A DNA stretch of 8,517 nt. Origin: Acidobacteriaceae bacterium (GTDB lineage: Bacteria > Acidobacteriota > Terriglobia > Terriglobales > Acidobacteriaceae). Each line of letters begins with the position of its first letter. Within the stretch, counting starts at the first letter, position 1. Positions 1 to 6,804 of this stretch are shown here, in pieces. Position numbers and translations under genes: made by a program. A model generated the notes under the pieces. That model did not search any database and was not told the origin of the DNA. It saw nothing but the letters and a program-made list of their open reading frames with translations. Location of the stretch: contig JAOAPG010000112.1 in the NCBI GenBank assembly GCA_025462785.1, forward strand, positions 1 through 8,517, in the 5' to 3' direction.

Positions 1-833
1 CTGTACGGTTCCTGTGTGCGATTTCCATCCTGCTGATAATTGATGGTCACACCGTGCCAGTTGCTGGGTGTCGGATTTTCGGAATGATTGAGGACTGACT
101 TTTGTCCATTCAAAGTGATCGATTGAAATAGGAGTTGGCTCTGGTCGGTTCGTTGTACTTGAATGGTGAGGTGGTTCCAGGCATTGTTCGCCGGAGTGCA
201 CGCTATACCGGTAGGAATCCATGCGTTATTTTGATTGTCCCAGATATCCCACTCATTGCCGCCCGCTATTCGACATTCGTGTCCCCAAACGTAAGATTGG
301 CCGTCAACGAATTGATTGATATCGAACTCGAGGGCTTGGGACGCGGACAAATTCGTCGAATAAAAGTAAACATCATAGGTGAAGTTGTGAAGAGTGGATG
401 TTATGGAGTGATCCGGGTCAGGAATGCCTTGCGGCGAAAAATCTGCGATGAGGTGGTTATTCCACAAGATATCGGAGAACGCAGTTTGACCTCCGGTATC
501 TAACTGCATAGAGCTCCCGCTGAGGGACGGAGTGCTCACCTGTTGAGTCATCGACTATGTGGCTTGGGGTTCACTTGGATTGCACGTCGAACAAACGGTG
601 TAAGCCGTCGGAAGTAGAGCTGATCCTGCCCACCCCTTTTTTCGTTGCAAGTCGGGAAATGAATTCACATTGGGAGCCGGACTCGTAGGCGCACTGGGGT
701 TAGGAGTAGCAGCACTCCCGGAGAAAGCCACCGAACAAGCACAATTCAGCAGTAGGAGCGAGACTAACAAAACGAGTAACGTGGGTCCGGCAATGGTGGC
801 CGCGTGCCGAGAACTGGGTGGTATTTCGTTCAC
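1..833 (-). pseudogene. Exported ConA-like domain protein, interrupted by an in-frame TAG; 3' end outside the window
   Basis: Read on the minus strand in one frame, the gene starts with a hydrophobic export signal (about residues 15-29, LLVLLVSLLLL), then a Pro/Ser/Thr-rich linker, then GWAGSALLPTAYTVCSTC. Translation stops at TAG (557-555). The same frame continues open for over 180 codons to the window edge with SMTQQVSTPSLSGSS, DILWNNHLIADF, TYDVYFYSTNLSASQALEFD, GHECRIAGGNEWDIWD and NHLTIQVQRT. I recall this pattern from exported, functionally uncharacterised acidobacterial proteins with a lectin/glucanase-like fold, in which a Trp stands where the TAG is. One G-to-A change in TGG would explain it. 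Paired cysteines suggest disulfides outside the cytoplasm. The start is uncertain: GTG at 833 puts the signal peptide near the N-terminus, but the frame is open back to a GTG at 1052. The sugar-binding role is unproven. An ATG at 551, three bases after the stop, could allow restart without a signal peptide. Confidence 0.7.
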
Positions 834-1239
834 TGTGACACCCGAGTTCGGAACATGTGAGATTACGAAAGAACGAGTTACTTCCGCGCACCGGCAATGT
901 TGCCTGAGATGTAACGAGCACCAGAGAGGTGCTAAGCCGGGAACCATCCTCATCAAAGACCAAGTTCTAGACGCTAATCCGGGTAGGCCAGGAGTCCCGA
1001 TCTCACTTCCGGGACTTTCCATTGAAAACGTTCCTTTAAGCCGTTCACCCACAAAAATAATTCTGCTGATCTCCTGATTCCGTTAACATCAGTGTCCGAA
1101 GATAGCACCCAAACTGAGAGGCGTGCGGCAACAGAAATCGTATCTCCACACATATTCAGCACGACGAGTCCGGAACGTGCGCCAGCGCGCTGCTTGACTA
1201 CGGCCTGGTTTGAGAACAAGAAAATCGATGCTCGCCGAG
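834..1239. other. Intergenic stretch between mdcG and the ConA-like pseudogene
   Basis: About 400 bases contain no gene I can support. Short open frames exist on both strands (for example plus 1092-1289 and minus 1243-974), but their translations show no family resemblance and no convincing ribosome binding site. An imperfect inverted repeat lies at 807-820 / 839-851, around the proposed GTG start of the pseudogene. No hairpin followed by a T-run is visible after the mdcG stop, so I cannot place a terminator. The stretch presumably carries the promoter of the left-hand gene, but no hexamer pair stands out. Confidence 0.5.
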
Positions 1240-1857
1240 TCACCGATAATATTCGAGTGCACAGAGATGTACTCCAGAATCTGTTTTAATCAAGGAACGC
1301 TCGGGACAACGCACGAATTCCTCCAACGAAGCCGCACCCATAGGAGTTTCGATGAGGGCATCTACTCTGCAAGGAGCCATTGAAAGCTTCTCGTAGAAGC
1401 GCTGCAGAGAGCTTAATACGGGAACCTGTACTCTGAGGATGATGTCGAGGTCACTATTCTCCATTGTCACTGGTGAACCCGTTGCCAATTCATAGCCAAC
1501 ACTCCCCGCAACGCCCCAGGGGATACCCTCGGAAGCGGCGAGATCCGCGACTAAGCGAAGTGACTCCACTGCTGCCACACTTATCGAATGCGATGACCTA
1601 TTCCACGCTTGCTCCGCGACCAGAGATTCAGGAGTCCGATACGAGAGCACATCCCTCTCCTGCAACACGGCTCCATGACGCTGTTGGCGATTTTCCCCTC
1701 GAATGCCGACGGCTAGCCACCCCATAGGCGCCTTCGCTCTTCGTACAACCAGTACTGGACATCGACCGAGGGCGACCACTGCCCACTTCGGTGTGGGGGG
1801 GCGAAGCAAATCGCAGCCGGCACTGATCCATACGAGATCGTGAGTGTTCAGTCCCAC
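1240..1857 (-). CDS. mdcG: Malonate decarboxylase holo-ACP synthase (phosphoribosyl-dephospho-CoA transferase)
   Basis: MdcG transfers the 2'-(5''-triphosphoribosyl)-3'-dephospho-CoA group made by MdcB onto a serine of the carrier protein MdcC, giving the active ACP. The 205-residue product has the family layout: an N-terminal part with THDLVW and VLVVRRA, then GIRGENRQQR (51-60), then the nucleotidyltransferase core GSVGYELATG (118-127) followed by SDLD (135-138, likely metal-binding Asp136 and Asp138) and RVDALIETP (164-172, Asp166). The C-terminus LIKTDSGVHLC (189-199) is also typical. Length is normal. The start is GTG at 1857: an in-frame TAG at 1905-1903 leaves no other good start, and GGAG sits five bases upstream. 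Unusually, the gene is separated from mdcH by an antiparallel propeller gene; in Pseudomonas- and Klebsiella-type loci it lies between mdcE and mdcH. No strong promoter of its own is visible, so readthrough from the main operon is possible. Confidence 0.9.
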   Translation of the reverse strand: MGLNTHDLVWISAGCDLLRPPTPKWAVVALGRCPVLVVRRAKAPMGWLAVGIRGENRQQRHGAVLQERDVLSYRTPESLVAEQAWNRSSHSISVAAVESLRLVADLAASEGIPWGVAGSVGYELATGSPVTMENSDLDIILRVQVPVLSSLQRFYEKLSMAPCRVDALIETPMGAASLEEFVRCPERSLIKTDSGVHLCALEYYR

Positions 1858-1862
1858 TTCAA

Positions 1863-1866
1863 CTCC
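1863..1866 (-). promoter_or_regulatory. Ribosome binding site of mdcG
   Basis: GGAG on the minus strand, five bases before the GTG at 1857. Together with the in-frame TAG at 1905-1903, which leaves no other plausible start codon between, it fixes the GTG as the start of mdcG. Confidence 0.55.
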
Positions 1867-1899
1867 ATTGGGTTCCTGATCTTTTGGTGCTGCTCTAGC

Positions 1900-1908
1900 T
1901 GTCTAAAG
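1900..1908 (+). repeat. Left copy of a short near-direct repeat flanking the propeller gene
   Basis: TGTCTAAAG here and TGTTTAAAG at 3031-3039 match at 8 of 9 positions. They lie on either side of the antiparallel gene that separates mdcG from the rest of the mdc operon. They could be an insertion scar, but a match this short in AT-rich intergenic DNA can easily be chance. Confidence 0.2.
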
Positions 1909-1932
1909 TCAAAGGTGTGCCGGAAACAAACA

Positions 1933-1961
1933 ATGACTCCCGGCATGGCCTTCGATATACT
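1933..1961 (+). promoter_or_regulatory. Candidate sigma70-type promoter of the propeller gene
   Basis: ATGACT (1933-1938) resembles a -35 box (4 of 6 matches to TTGACA). TATACT (1956-1961) is a good -10 box (5 of 6), with an ideal 17-base spacer. Transcription would start near 1968, about 40 bases before the ATG at 2007. This supports the ATG over the upstream in-frame GTG at 1917, which lies before the promoter. Not confirmed by any expression data. Confidence 0.4.
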
Positions 1962-2006
1962 ATCCCGACAAATCTCCAAGTTCGTTTCATAAGGTATTCA
2001 CCCAAG

Positions 2007-3029
2007 ATGCTGAAGAACGTCTCACGCATTTTCGCATTAATACTGGTATCGGCGTTTGCCTCTGCTGCTGAACAGGCCGCGCCGCTGCATCTGACAAAAA
2101 CGATTTCCCTGCCTGGGGTCAACCGCAAGTGGGATCACTTCGGGGTGGATCTTAAAGGTCACCGGCTGTTCGCAACGTCGGAGGAAGATCCCGTAATCGA
2201 GTTGTTCGATCTTCGCACAGATAAGCACATTCGCACCCTTACAGGTTTTGCCGAGCCTCATAATGTCGTAGCTATTCCCGAATTGGGGAAGCTGCTCGTA
2301 GTAGACGGTGGGGCCTCCGAAGTAACGATTCTCGACTCCCACTCCTATAAAGTAATCGGCCACACCAAACTGAGCATCGATGCCGATCCTTATGTCTATG
2401 ATCCAATCACAAAGTATGCCTACATCGTGAATGGAGGTCGCGCGAGCCACACGCCTTTCTGCCTCATCAGTATTGTGGACGTAACTATCGGCAAAAAACT
2501 AGCAGATGTCAAACTCGACACCAATCGGCTTGAATCGATGGCAATCGAAAAGACGGGGAATCGCCTATTTGTAAATATGACTGGCATAAACAGAATCGGG
2601 GTATTGGACCGTAAGCGACGTGCAGTAGTCGCAACGTGGACAATCAAGGCAGGGGACCAAAACGTGCCAATGCAGCTCGATGAAGCCTCGCATCGGCTTT
2701 TTGTCGTTACGCGCAAGCCCTCAAAGCTGGTTGTTCTGGACACACAAACGGGCGAGGAGATCCAAAGCCTCGATGTCGCGGAATATGTTGACGATCTGGC
2801 TTACGATTCCGCCAATCATCGTCTCTATCTGTCCGGAGGGGGCGGGGCAGGCGCGATCACTGTCGTCGACCAGCGTAGTGCTGACAATTACGAGGTCATC
2901 GCAACAATTCCAACTAAGCCGGGAGCGAAAACTGCCCGATTTGTGCCAGAGTTGCATAAATACTACGTTGGAGTACCAGCAAAAGAGAAACAAGAGGCAC
3001 AAATTCTGGTCTTTGACGTCCAGCACTGA
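2007..3029 (+). CDS. Exported YncE/YVTN-type beta-propeller protein
   Basis: The 340-residue product starts with a signal peptide (MLKNVSRIFALILVSAFASA, likely cut near residue 20 at ASA/AEQ), so it should act outside the cytoplasm. The rest is a chain of beta-propeller blades of about 40-45 residues. Each carries a motif such as HRLFATSEEDPVIELFDLRT, GKLLVVDGGASEVTILDS, NRLFVNMTGINRIGVLD, HRLFVVTRKPSKLVVLDT or HRLYLSGGGGAGAITVVD: an (H/N)RLF-type strand, then a V-x-V-(L/V/F)-D strand. The fold usually forms a scaffold or binding surface; the specific ligand cannot be told. The frame is open back to GTG at 1917, but ATG at 2007 is preferred because it puts the signal peptide at the N-terminus and lies downstream of the candidate promoter; AAGG at 1991-1994 is a weak, distant ribosome binding site. 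It is antiparallel to all mdc genes and sits between mdcH and mdcG. No link to malonate metabolism is evident. Confidence 0.8.
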   Translation: MLKNVSRIFALILVSAFASAAEQAAPLHLTKTISLPGVNRKWDHFGVDLKGHRLFATSEEDPVIELFDLRTDKHIRTLTGFAEPHNVVAIPELGKLLVVDGGASEVTILDSHSYKVIGHTKLSIDADPYVYDPITKYAYIVNGGRASHTPFCLISIVDVTIGKKLADVKLDTNRLESMAIEKTGNRLFVNMTGINRIGVLDRKRRAVVATWTIKAGDQNVPMQLDEASHRLFVVTRKPSKLVVLDTQTGEEIQSLDVAEYVDDLAYDSANHRLYLSGGGGAGAITVVDQRSADNYEVIATIPTKPGAKTARFVPELHKYYVGVPAKEKQEAQILVFDVQH

Positions 3030-3030
3030 G

Positions 3031-3039
3031 TGTTTAAAG
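3031..3039 (+). repeat. Right copy of a short near-direct repeat flanking the propeller gene
   Basis: TGTTTAAAG, an 8-of-9 match to 1900-1908. It falls inside the 14-base gap between the convergent stops of the propeller gene (3029) and mdcH (3044). The gap contains no hairpin, so neither transcript has a terminator there. Confidence 0.2.
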
Positions 3040-3043
3040 AGGC

Positions 3044-3964
3044 TTATTCATCGAGCGAAGCGATGCGAAGGGAGCCAATGTTGGTCTCGTCGAAAGCCAT
3101 AGAGCGGCATTCGGGGAATCTGCTGCGGGCTATTCGGGTTAGTACATTCCCTGGCGGCAGTTCCAAAAAGAAGTGAGATCCTGCCTCCCGAAGGACGCTC
3201 ATACAGTCGATCCAATTGACCGGGCAAGCGATTCCCCACACAAGATCCTCTAGAATTTCGACGCTACGGTAGAGAAGTCTGCCACTTATATTCGAGCAGC
3301 AAGGCACCGAACAGGGAGAAACTGTCATAGAGTTCGCAGTCGGCAACATCGCTTCCGCGGCCGCTTGCATCCACGGTGTATGCGACGGCACGCAGATTTT
3401 GAGGAGCTGTGCTCGTCGAAGACCGGAGTGTTGAGCGTTTTCGAGAAGCTGGTTGAGTTCGGCCAATCTGCCTGCCACAACAATCTGCTCAGGACTGTTT
3501 ACGTTGGCTACAAAAATGGGACCCGCAGCGCGGTTTTGCTTCCCGACCAAATCTTCCAGCACCGAGAGTGGCGCTCCGGCCAAAACCGCCATACCACAAT
3601 CTCGCGGAGCGAATTGGACCATCACCTGGGCGCGTTTTTTTACAAGCTGTAGACCCTGTTCAAAAGTTAGAACGTTCGCTGTAACGGCAGCAGCATATGC
3701 CCCGATGGAGTGCCCGCCTGCGAAATGCGGCCGGATATTGTTCGAGACGAGCCATCGCGCGGCAGCGACACCAACGATGAACAATGCTAACTGCACGTTC
3801 TCTGTGCGAACTAACGCGCGCTCCGTATCGAGCGATGATAACTGAACTCTAAGGAGGGATTCAGCGCTGTTTAGGACTTCCTGTACGACGGGCGATGAAG
3901 GCAAGCAACTTAGCATTCCAGGGTGTTCGGAGCCATGTCCTGGGAACAAAAAAGTTACGGGCAT
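3044..3964 (-). CDS. mdcH: Malonate decarboxylase epsilon subunit, malonyl-CoA:ACP malonyltransferase
   Basis: MdcH primes the enzyme by moving a malonyl group from malonyl-CoA onto the prosthetic-group thiol of MdcC. The 306-residue product is an FabD-type acyltransferase. It opens with FLFPGHGSEHPGM (5-17), has the nucleophile motif GHSIGAYAAA (84-93, Ser86), the conserved Arg in KKRAQVM (Arg111, expected to bind the malonyl carboxylate), NVNSPEQIVVAG (154-165) and the catalytic His in VPSHTPW (His195). Length is usual for the family. Its ATG shares one base with the mdcE stop (TAATG), which points to translational coupling. Its position at the end of the mdc run and the GHGSEHPGM form of the first motif favour MdcH over a fatty-acid FabD. 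The gene ends 14 bases from the stop of the convergent propeller gene. Confidence 0.92.
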   Translation of the reverse strand: MPVTFLFPGHGSEHPGMLSCLPSSPVVQEVLNSAESLLRVQLSSLDTERALVRTENVQLALFIVGVAAARWLVSNNIRPHFAGGHSIGAYAAAVTANVLTFEQGLQLVKKRAQVMVQFAPRDCGMAVLAGAPLSVLEDLVGKQNRAAGPIFVANVNSPEQIVVAGRLAELNQLLENAQHSGLRRAQLLKICVPSHTPWMQAAAEAMLPTANSMTVSPCSVPCCSNISGRLLYRSVEILEDLVWGIACPVNWIDCMSVLREAGSHFFLELPPGNVLTRIARSRFPECRSMAFDETNIGSLRIASLDE

Positions 3965-4875
3965 TATGTGTTCTCGTTGAAGGTACGCGAGTGAGACATT
4001 TTTCCATTTGGATCAGGCGCTGCGACCTGTCGATCTTCAGCATCGCAGGATAAATCCCACTGCCGTTCCAATTCCCGGCGGACTTCGCGGGAGCTCGTCC
4101 GACTAGCTGCTGCTTGCGGGTGATCGAGGCGATCAACCGGCGAGCGTGGTTTTCTTCGAAGCTCCTCGAATGCTTCCGCAACTGCATCTCGAACTCGTTG
4201 GACATCTTTTTCTGAGGGGGATTCGAGCGATCGGCACGGAATCAAATGATCGATCCCTCCCAGAGATGCGAAGGCCTGAACGCTCCGGGCAATCGCTGGG
4301 ATCTGATTTTCTAGCTCTTGGACCTCTTTGGGGCTGCGCCGAGTCAAACGGGCGACCGAGGCTCTGGACATGACATGAATCTCAACTTCGCTTCCGTCTA
4401 AAGCCAAGATCCTGCCGGCTTGTAAGCCCTGAGCCAAAAAAGCTGCCGAAATTGCCTTGCCTACTATCAGCGCGACGACTGGGTGTCCCTGAGATCTTGC
4501 TGTACCGTAGGCGTCAACTGCGGCAGCCAGCGCTATGTGAAGAGCCATCTCTTCCTCGCGACGCCCGTACACCTGACCGGGTGCATCAATAATGGAGAGT
4601 AAACCAATTGGCGGCTTCCTTCCCAAACTTGAAACTGACAAAACACAATCAGCGACCGCCGCACCCTCCTCAATTCCAAATTCGCCAGCACGAGCTCGGG
4701 GGAAGATTGCGCGCGGATTAGGAATGGTTGTTATGGCGCGGAAAGGCTTGCCATCCAGTTGGGCGTCGGCAAAAATAACCGACGGAACAGACGAATAGCT
4801 TGCGGCTTGTCCAGTAAGCACTTCCAGCCAGAGATGAGCAGTTGGAATCGGCGGTGTCTTGATGTTGGCTGTCAT
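3964..4875 (-). CDS. mdcE: Malonate decarboxylase gamma subunit
   Basis: MdcE pairs with MdcD as the malonyl-S-ACP decarboxylase, a carboxyltransferase-type heterodimer that needs no biotin. The 303-residue product shows the expected features in order: HLWLEVLTG (14-22), the segment IIDAPGQVYGRREEEMALH (95-113), HPVVALIVGKAISAAFLAQG (131-150), ALDGSEVEIHVMSRASVARL (158-177), AFASLGGIDHL (201-211) and a C-terminal DHPQAAASRTSSREVRRELERQW region (251-273). The crotonase-like core is complete. The last ~30 residues (from about 274) are polar and look like a tail beyond the family's usual end, which from memory is nearer 265-275 residues. The ATG overlaps the mdcD stop as ATGA, and its own stop overlaps the mdcH start, so it lies inside a coupled operon. 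Confidence 0.92.
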   Translation of the reverse strand: MTANIKTPPIPTAHLWLEVLTGQAASYSSVPSVIFADAQLDGKPFRAITTIPNPRAIFPRARAGEFGIEEGAAVADCVLSVSSLGRKPPIGLLSIIDAPGQVYGRREEEMALHIALAAAVDAYGTARSQGHPVVALIVGKAISAAFLAQGLQAGRILALDGSEVEIHVMSRASVARLTRRSPKEVQELENQIPAIARSVQAFASLGGIDHLIPCRSLESPSEKDVQRVRDAVAEAFEELRRKPRSPVDRLDHPQAAASRTSSREVRRELERQWDLSCDAEDRQVAAPDPNGKMSHSRTFNENT

Positions 4876-5636
4876 ACGAATTCATCGTTCTGGAACTTCG
4901 TTAGGGTGGTCCGACTACGGAAGGTGTCATTATGTACAAAGGCGGAGCGAACTGCGGAAGCAATGTCGGCTGCCGAGTCCGGCACTAACATGTCAATCTG
5001 TCCTTGGGATTTGCGTGCGCGGCAGCCGAAGATCTCCCAAATGCCCGGTTGATCGCTGGAATCGAGCTCCTCCATTCCAGCTTCTTGTTCGATAACCTCT
5101 GGCCCGTTGAGGCCAAGGCGCCCGACCTCTGTTCCGATCAATGTGGTGCAAAGACCAGCAGCAATCGCCATTCCTCCGAAGCAGCCGATCTTTCCGGCGA
5201 TTATCCCAACCACATTAGATCTCATCCGGAGAGCAAGTATCGCCGCGTGGATCTCACTCACTGCCAAAAGACCGAGATTGGCTTCCTGAACTCGAATTCC
5301 ACCAGTATCTAAGATGAGAACAGGACGGACCGGGCGCCCAATGCTGGCATCCCTTAGAGCGAGTTCCAGTGCACCGGCGATCTTTGCTCCGCCTACTTCC
5401 CCAATTGACCCTCCTTGAAAGTTTCCTTCTATGGAAATGACTACGGCCGAAACCGCAGCCAAAGCTCCGCGAGCCACCACGACTCCGTCATCACTTTGGG
5501 GAACTATCCCCTGTCGCTCCAGGTGGGGCGACTCAAATCGTTGCCACGGCCCCAGTAATTCGCGGAAAGTACCCGGATCCAGCAATGCCGCGGCACGTTC
5601 TCGCGCATCCATCTCAGAGAAGGAGTCTCGAGTCAT
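4872..5636 (-). CDS. mdcD: Malonate decarboxylase beta subunit
   Basis: MdcD is the other half of the malonyl-S-ACP decarboxylase; with MdcE it converts malonyl-ACP to acetyl-ACP and CO2. The 254-residue product starts with SFSEMDARERAAALLDPGTF (5-24), typical of the family. It carries the crotonase-fold glycine motifs GGSIGEVGGAK (75-85), LDTGGIRVQEANLGL (109-123), AGKIGCFGGMAIAAGL (147-162, probable oxyanion-hole glycines) and GRLGLNGPEVIEQEAG (172-187). The C-terminus is somewhat short for the family but no domain is missing. There are no biotin-carrier or zinc-ribbon features of acetyl-CoA carboxylase, which fits the biotin-independent type. The ATG at 5636 overlaps the mdcC stop as ATGA, and the stop overlaps the mdcE start in the same way. 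Confidence 0.93.
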   Translation of the reverse strand: MTRDSFSEMDARERAAALLDPGTFRELLGPWQRFESPHLERQGIVPQSDDGVVVARGALAAVSAVVISIEGNFQGGSIGEVGGAKIAGALELALRDASIGRPVRPVLILDTGGIRVQEANLGLLAVSEIHAAILALRMRSNVVGIIAGKIGCFGGMAIAAGLCTTLIGTEVGRLGLNGPEVIEQEAGMEELDSSDQPGIWEIFGCRARKSQGQIDMLVPDSAADIASAVRSAFVHNDTFRSRTTLTKFQNDEFV

Positions 5637-5932
5637 CTGCGAGCCTCCTCTAAAGCCTGCTCAAGACGAAGGAGAACTACTGGAGGTGACGCGCCGCAAT
5701 CATTGATCTCGACAAGGACAGCCACCTTGTGACGCAAGAAGAAACGCTCCAATACGGCTTTCCACTGCTCTGCAAACCCCCCGACGCTAGTTCGCACCTT
5801 AACCACGGACATCTTGTTTGGCGATGGCTCAAGCAGGATTTCAAGATTGCCCGAACCAACTACGCCGACTCGAGATCGTCCGGCCGGAGTTTCAGGACCC
5901 GCGGGGAATTCGAACAACAACGTCTCGACCAT
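5633..5932 (-). CDS. mdcC: Malonate decarboxylase acyl carrier protein (delta subunit)
   Basis: MdcC is the small carrier that holds the acyl group as a thioester during the cycle. At 99 residues it has the usual size. The sequence VGVVGSGNLEILLEP (22-36) is the prosthetic-group attachment site; Ser27 is the expected modified residue, attached through phosphoribosyl-dephospho-CoA rather than phosphopantetheine. It is followed by KVRTSVGGF (44-52) and the C-terminal VEINDCGASPPVVLLRLEQA segment, also characteristic. It is unlike fatty-acid ACP, which has a DSL motif. The ATG shares a base with the mdcB stop (TGATG), and its stop overlaps the mdcD start (ATGA). MdcB and MdcG, both encoded here, make and attach the group. 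Confidence 0.93.
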   Translation of the reverse strand: MVETLLFEFPAGPETPAGRSRVGVVGSGNLEILLEPSPNKMSVVKVRTSVGGFAEQWKAVLERFFLRHKVAVLVEINDCGASPPVVLLRLEQALEEARR

Positions 5933-6804
5933 CAGCCTCTCCCATTCACGGTAGCGAGGCGGTCTAACATCAGGACAGCGGCCAGCAAATCGGCACTGCC
6001 TCCTGGTGAAAGATTCATCAAGCGTAACATCCGGTCTAACCTCGCTAGAGACTGCATTCCTATCGGATTGGATATCCCTCCATCATTTAGCACCTGTTGT
6101 GCGCCCTGTTTTGTCCGCTCCAACCCCTGAAACCCTCCCCGATGAAGAATGCAGGTGTCCCCAAGATGAGCCATAATTGCAAGCAGAGCATGAATTCGCG
6201 CCACCCGCTCGTTTTCTCCGCTCTTGCGCCCGTGGTTAAGTCGGACCAAGCCCAGCTGTACGTGCGGAAACCCTTCCTGAGCCTCTCCGCGTGCACCCGT
6301 CACTCCATAGAGGCGGCACGCTAATGTCCCATTGTTCACATCATTTGGGACATGCCGATCTGGAAGACGAGCGATTTCCGATGCGCGATCGCAAATCGAG
6401 TGGGTTAACCAATGCTCTTGCGACAAAGATGCGGCAGAAGCGGTTAACAGTCCGAGTGTCCATATCGCTCCTCTGTGAGTGTTCGTTCCACCTGTCGCCG
6501 CCATCATTCTTCGTTCCCCACGTCGACCTATTTCACCGAGATCCTCTCGTAGAGAAAGGGAAGGCTCCTCCCCGATTGCTCTTCGGGCAATTTCGATGAA
6601 TGTTAAACGCAGCGTTTTTGCCGATCGTCGTAGAAGTTCCAAGTCCATGTCCTGGTGAGATCCTGCTCCTCGCGCATCCACCAGTCCGGGTTTTGGAGTG
6701 AGATCGCATTCTTCTAGGAGCGAATCCACGACCGTTTGTGAAAGGTATTCCGCTGTGCCGAACGAATGGATGGCTGTGACGACGTGAAGGCTCGAGGTTC
6801 TCAT
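5932..6804 (-). CDS. mdcB: Triphosphoribosyl-dephospho-CoA synthase for malonate decarboxylase
   Basis: MdcB condenses ATP with 3'-dephospho-CoA, releasing adenine and giving 2'-(5''-triphosphoribosyl)-3'-dephospho-CoA, the precursor of the MdcC prosthetic group. It belongs to the CitG/MdcB family, and the mdc context decides for MdcB over CitG. Motifs in the 290-residue product are LTPKPGLVDARGAGSHQDM (35-53), ATGGTNTHRGAIWTLGLL (103-120), GARGEAQEGFP (170-180) and LSPGGSADLLA (265-275). The frame extends to GTG at 6810 and 6807, but ATG at 6804 is chosen: it overlaps the mdcA stop as TGATG and has AGGAAG five bases upstream. The GTGs would leave no room for that ribosome binding site. The 3' stop overlaps the mdcC start. 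Confidence 0.93.
   Translation of the reverse strand: MRTSSLHVVTAIHSFGTAEYLSQTVVDSLLEECDLTPKPGLVDARGAGSHQDMDLELLRRSAKTLRLTFIEIARRAIGEEPSLSLREDLGEIGRRGERRMMAATGGTNTHRGAIWTLGLLTASAASLSQEHWLTHSICDRASEIARLPDRHVPNDVNNGTLACRLYGVTGARGEAQEGFPHVQLGLVRLNHGRKSGENERVARIHALLAIMAHLGDTCILHRGGFQGLERTKQGAQQVLNDGGISNPIGMQSLARLDRMLRLMNLSPGGSADLLAAVLMLDRLATVNGRG

Noticed and set aside
135..503. Plus-strand open frame of 122 codons
   Set aside because: It lies opposite the ConA-like coding frame, whose minus-strand translation is clearly protein-like (WDIWDNQNNAW, ASQALEFD). The plus-strand product resembles nothing and is a shadow.
1188..1205. GCGC-rich stem after mdcG as a terminator
   Set aside because: The stem is only four base pairs with a tiny loop, and no T-run follows on the minus strand.
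974..1243. Minus-strand frame of 89 codons just after mdcG
   Set aside because: No family resemblance and no supporting start signal; it overlaps the upstream part of another open minus-strand frame.
1092..1289. Plus-strand open frame of 65 codons between the pseudogene and mdcG
   Set aside because: No ribosome binding site, no recognisable motif, and it runs into the 3' end of mdcG on the other strand.
1917..2006. Longer version of the propeller protein starting at GTG 1917
   Set aside because: It would bury the signal peptide 30 residues into the protein, and it starts upstream of the best promoter candidate; ATG at 2007 is more consistent.
2680..3102. Plus-strand open frame of 140 codons overlapping the propeller gene end
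   Set aside because: Alternative frame of the propeller gene with atypical composition and no motif.
3044..3964. Fatty-acid synthesis FabD instead of MdcH
   Set aside because: The gene overlaps mdcE and lies in a complete mdc set with no other fab genes nearby, so the MdcH role is preferred.
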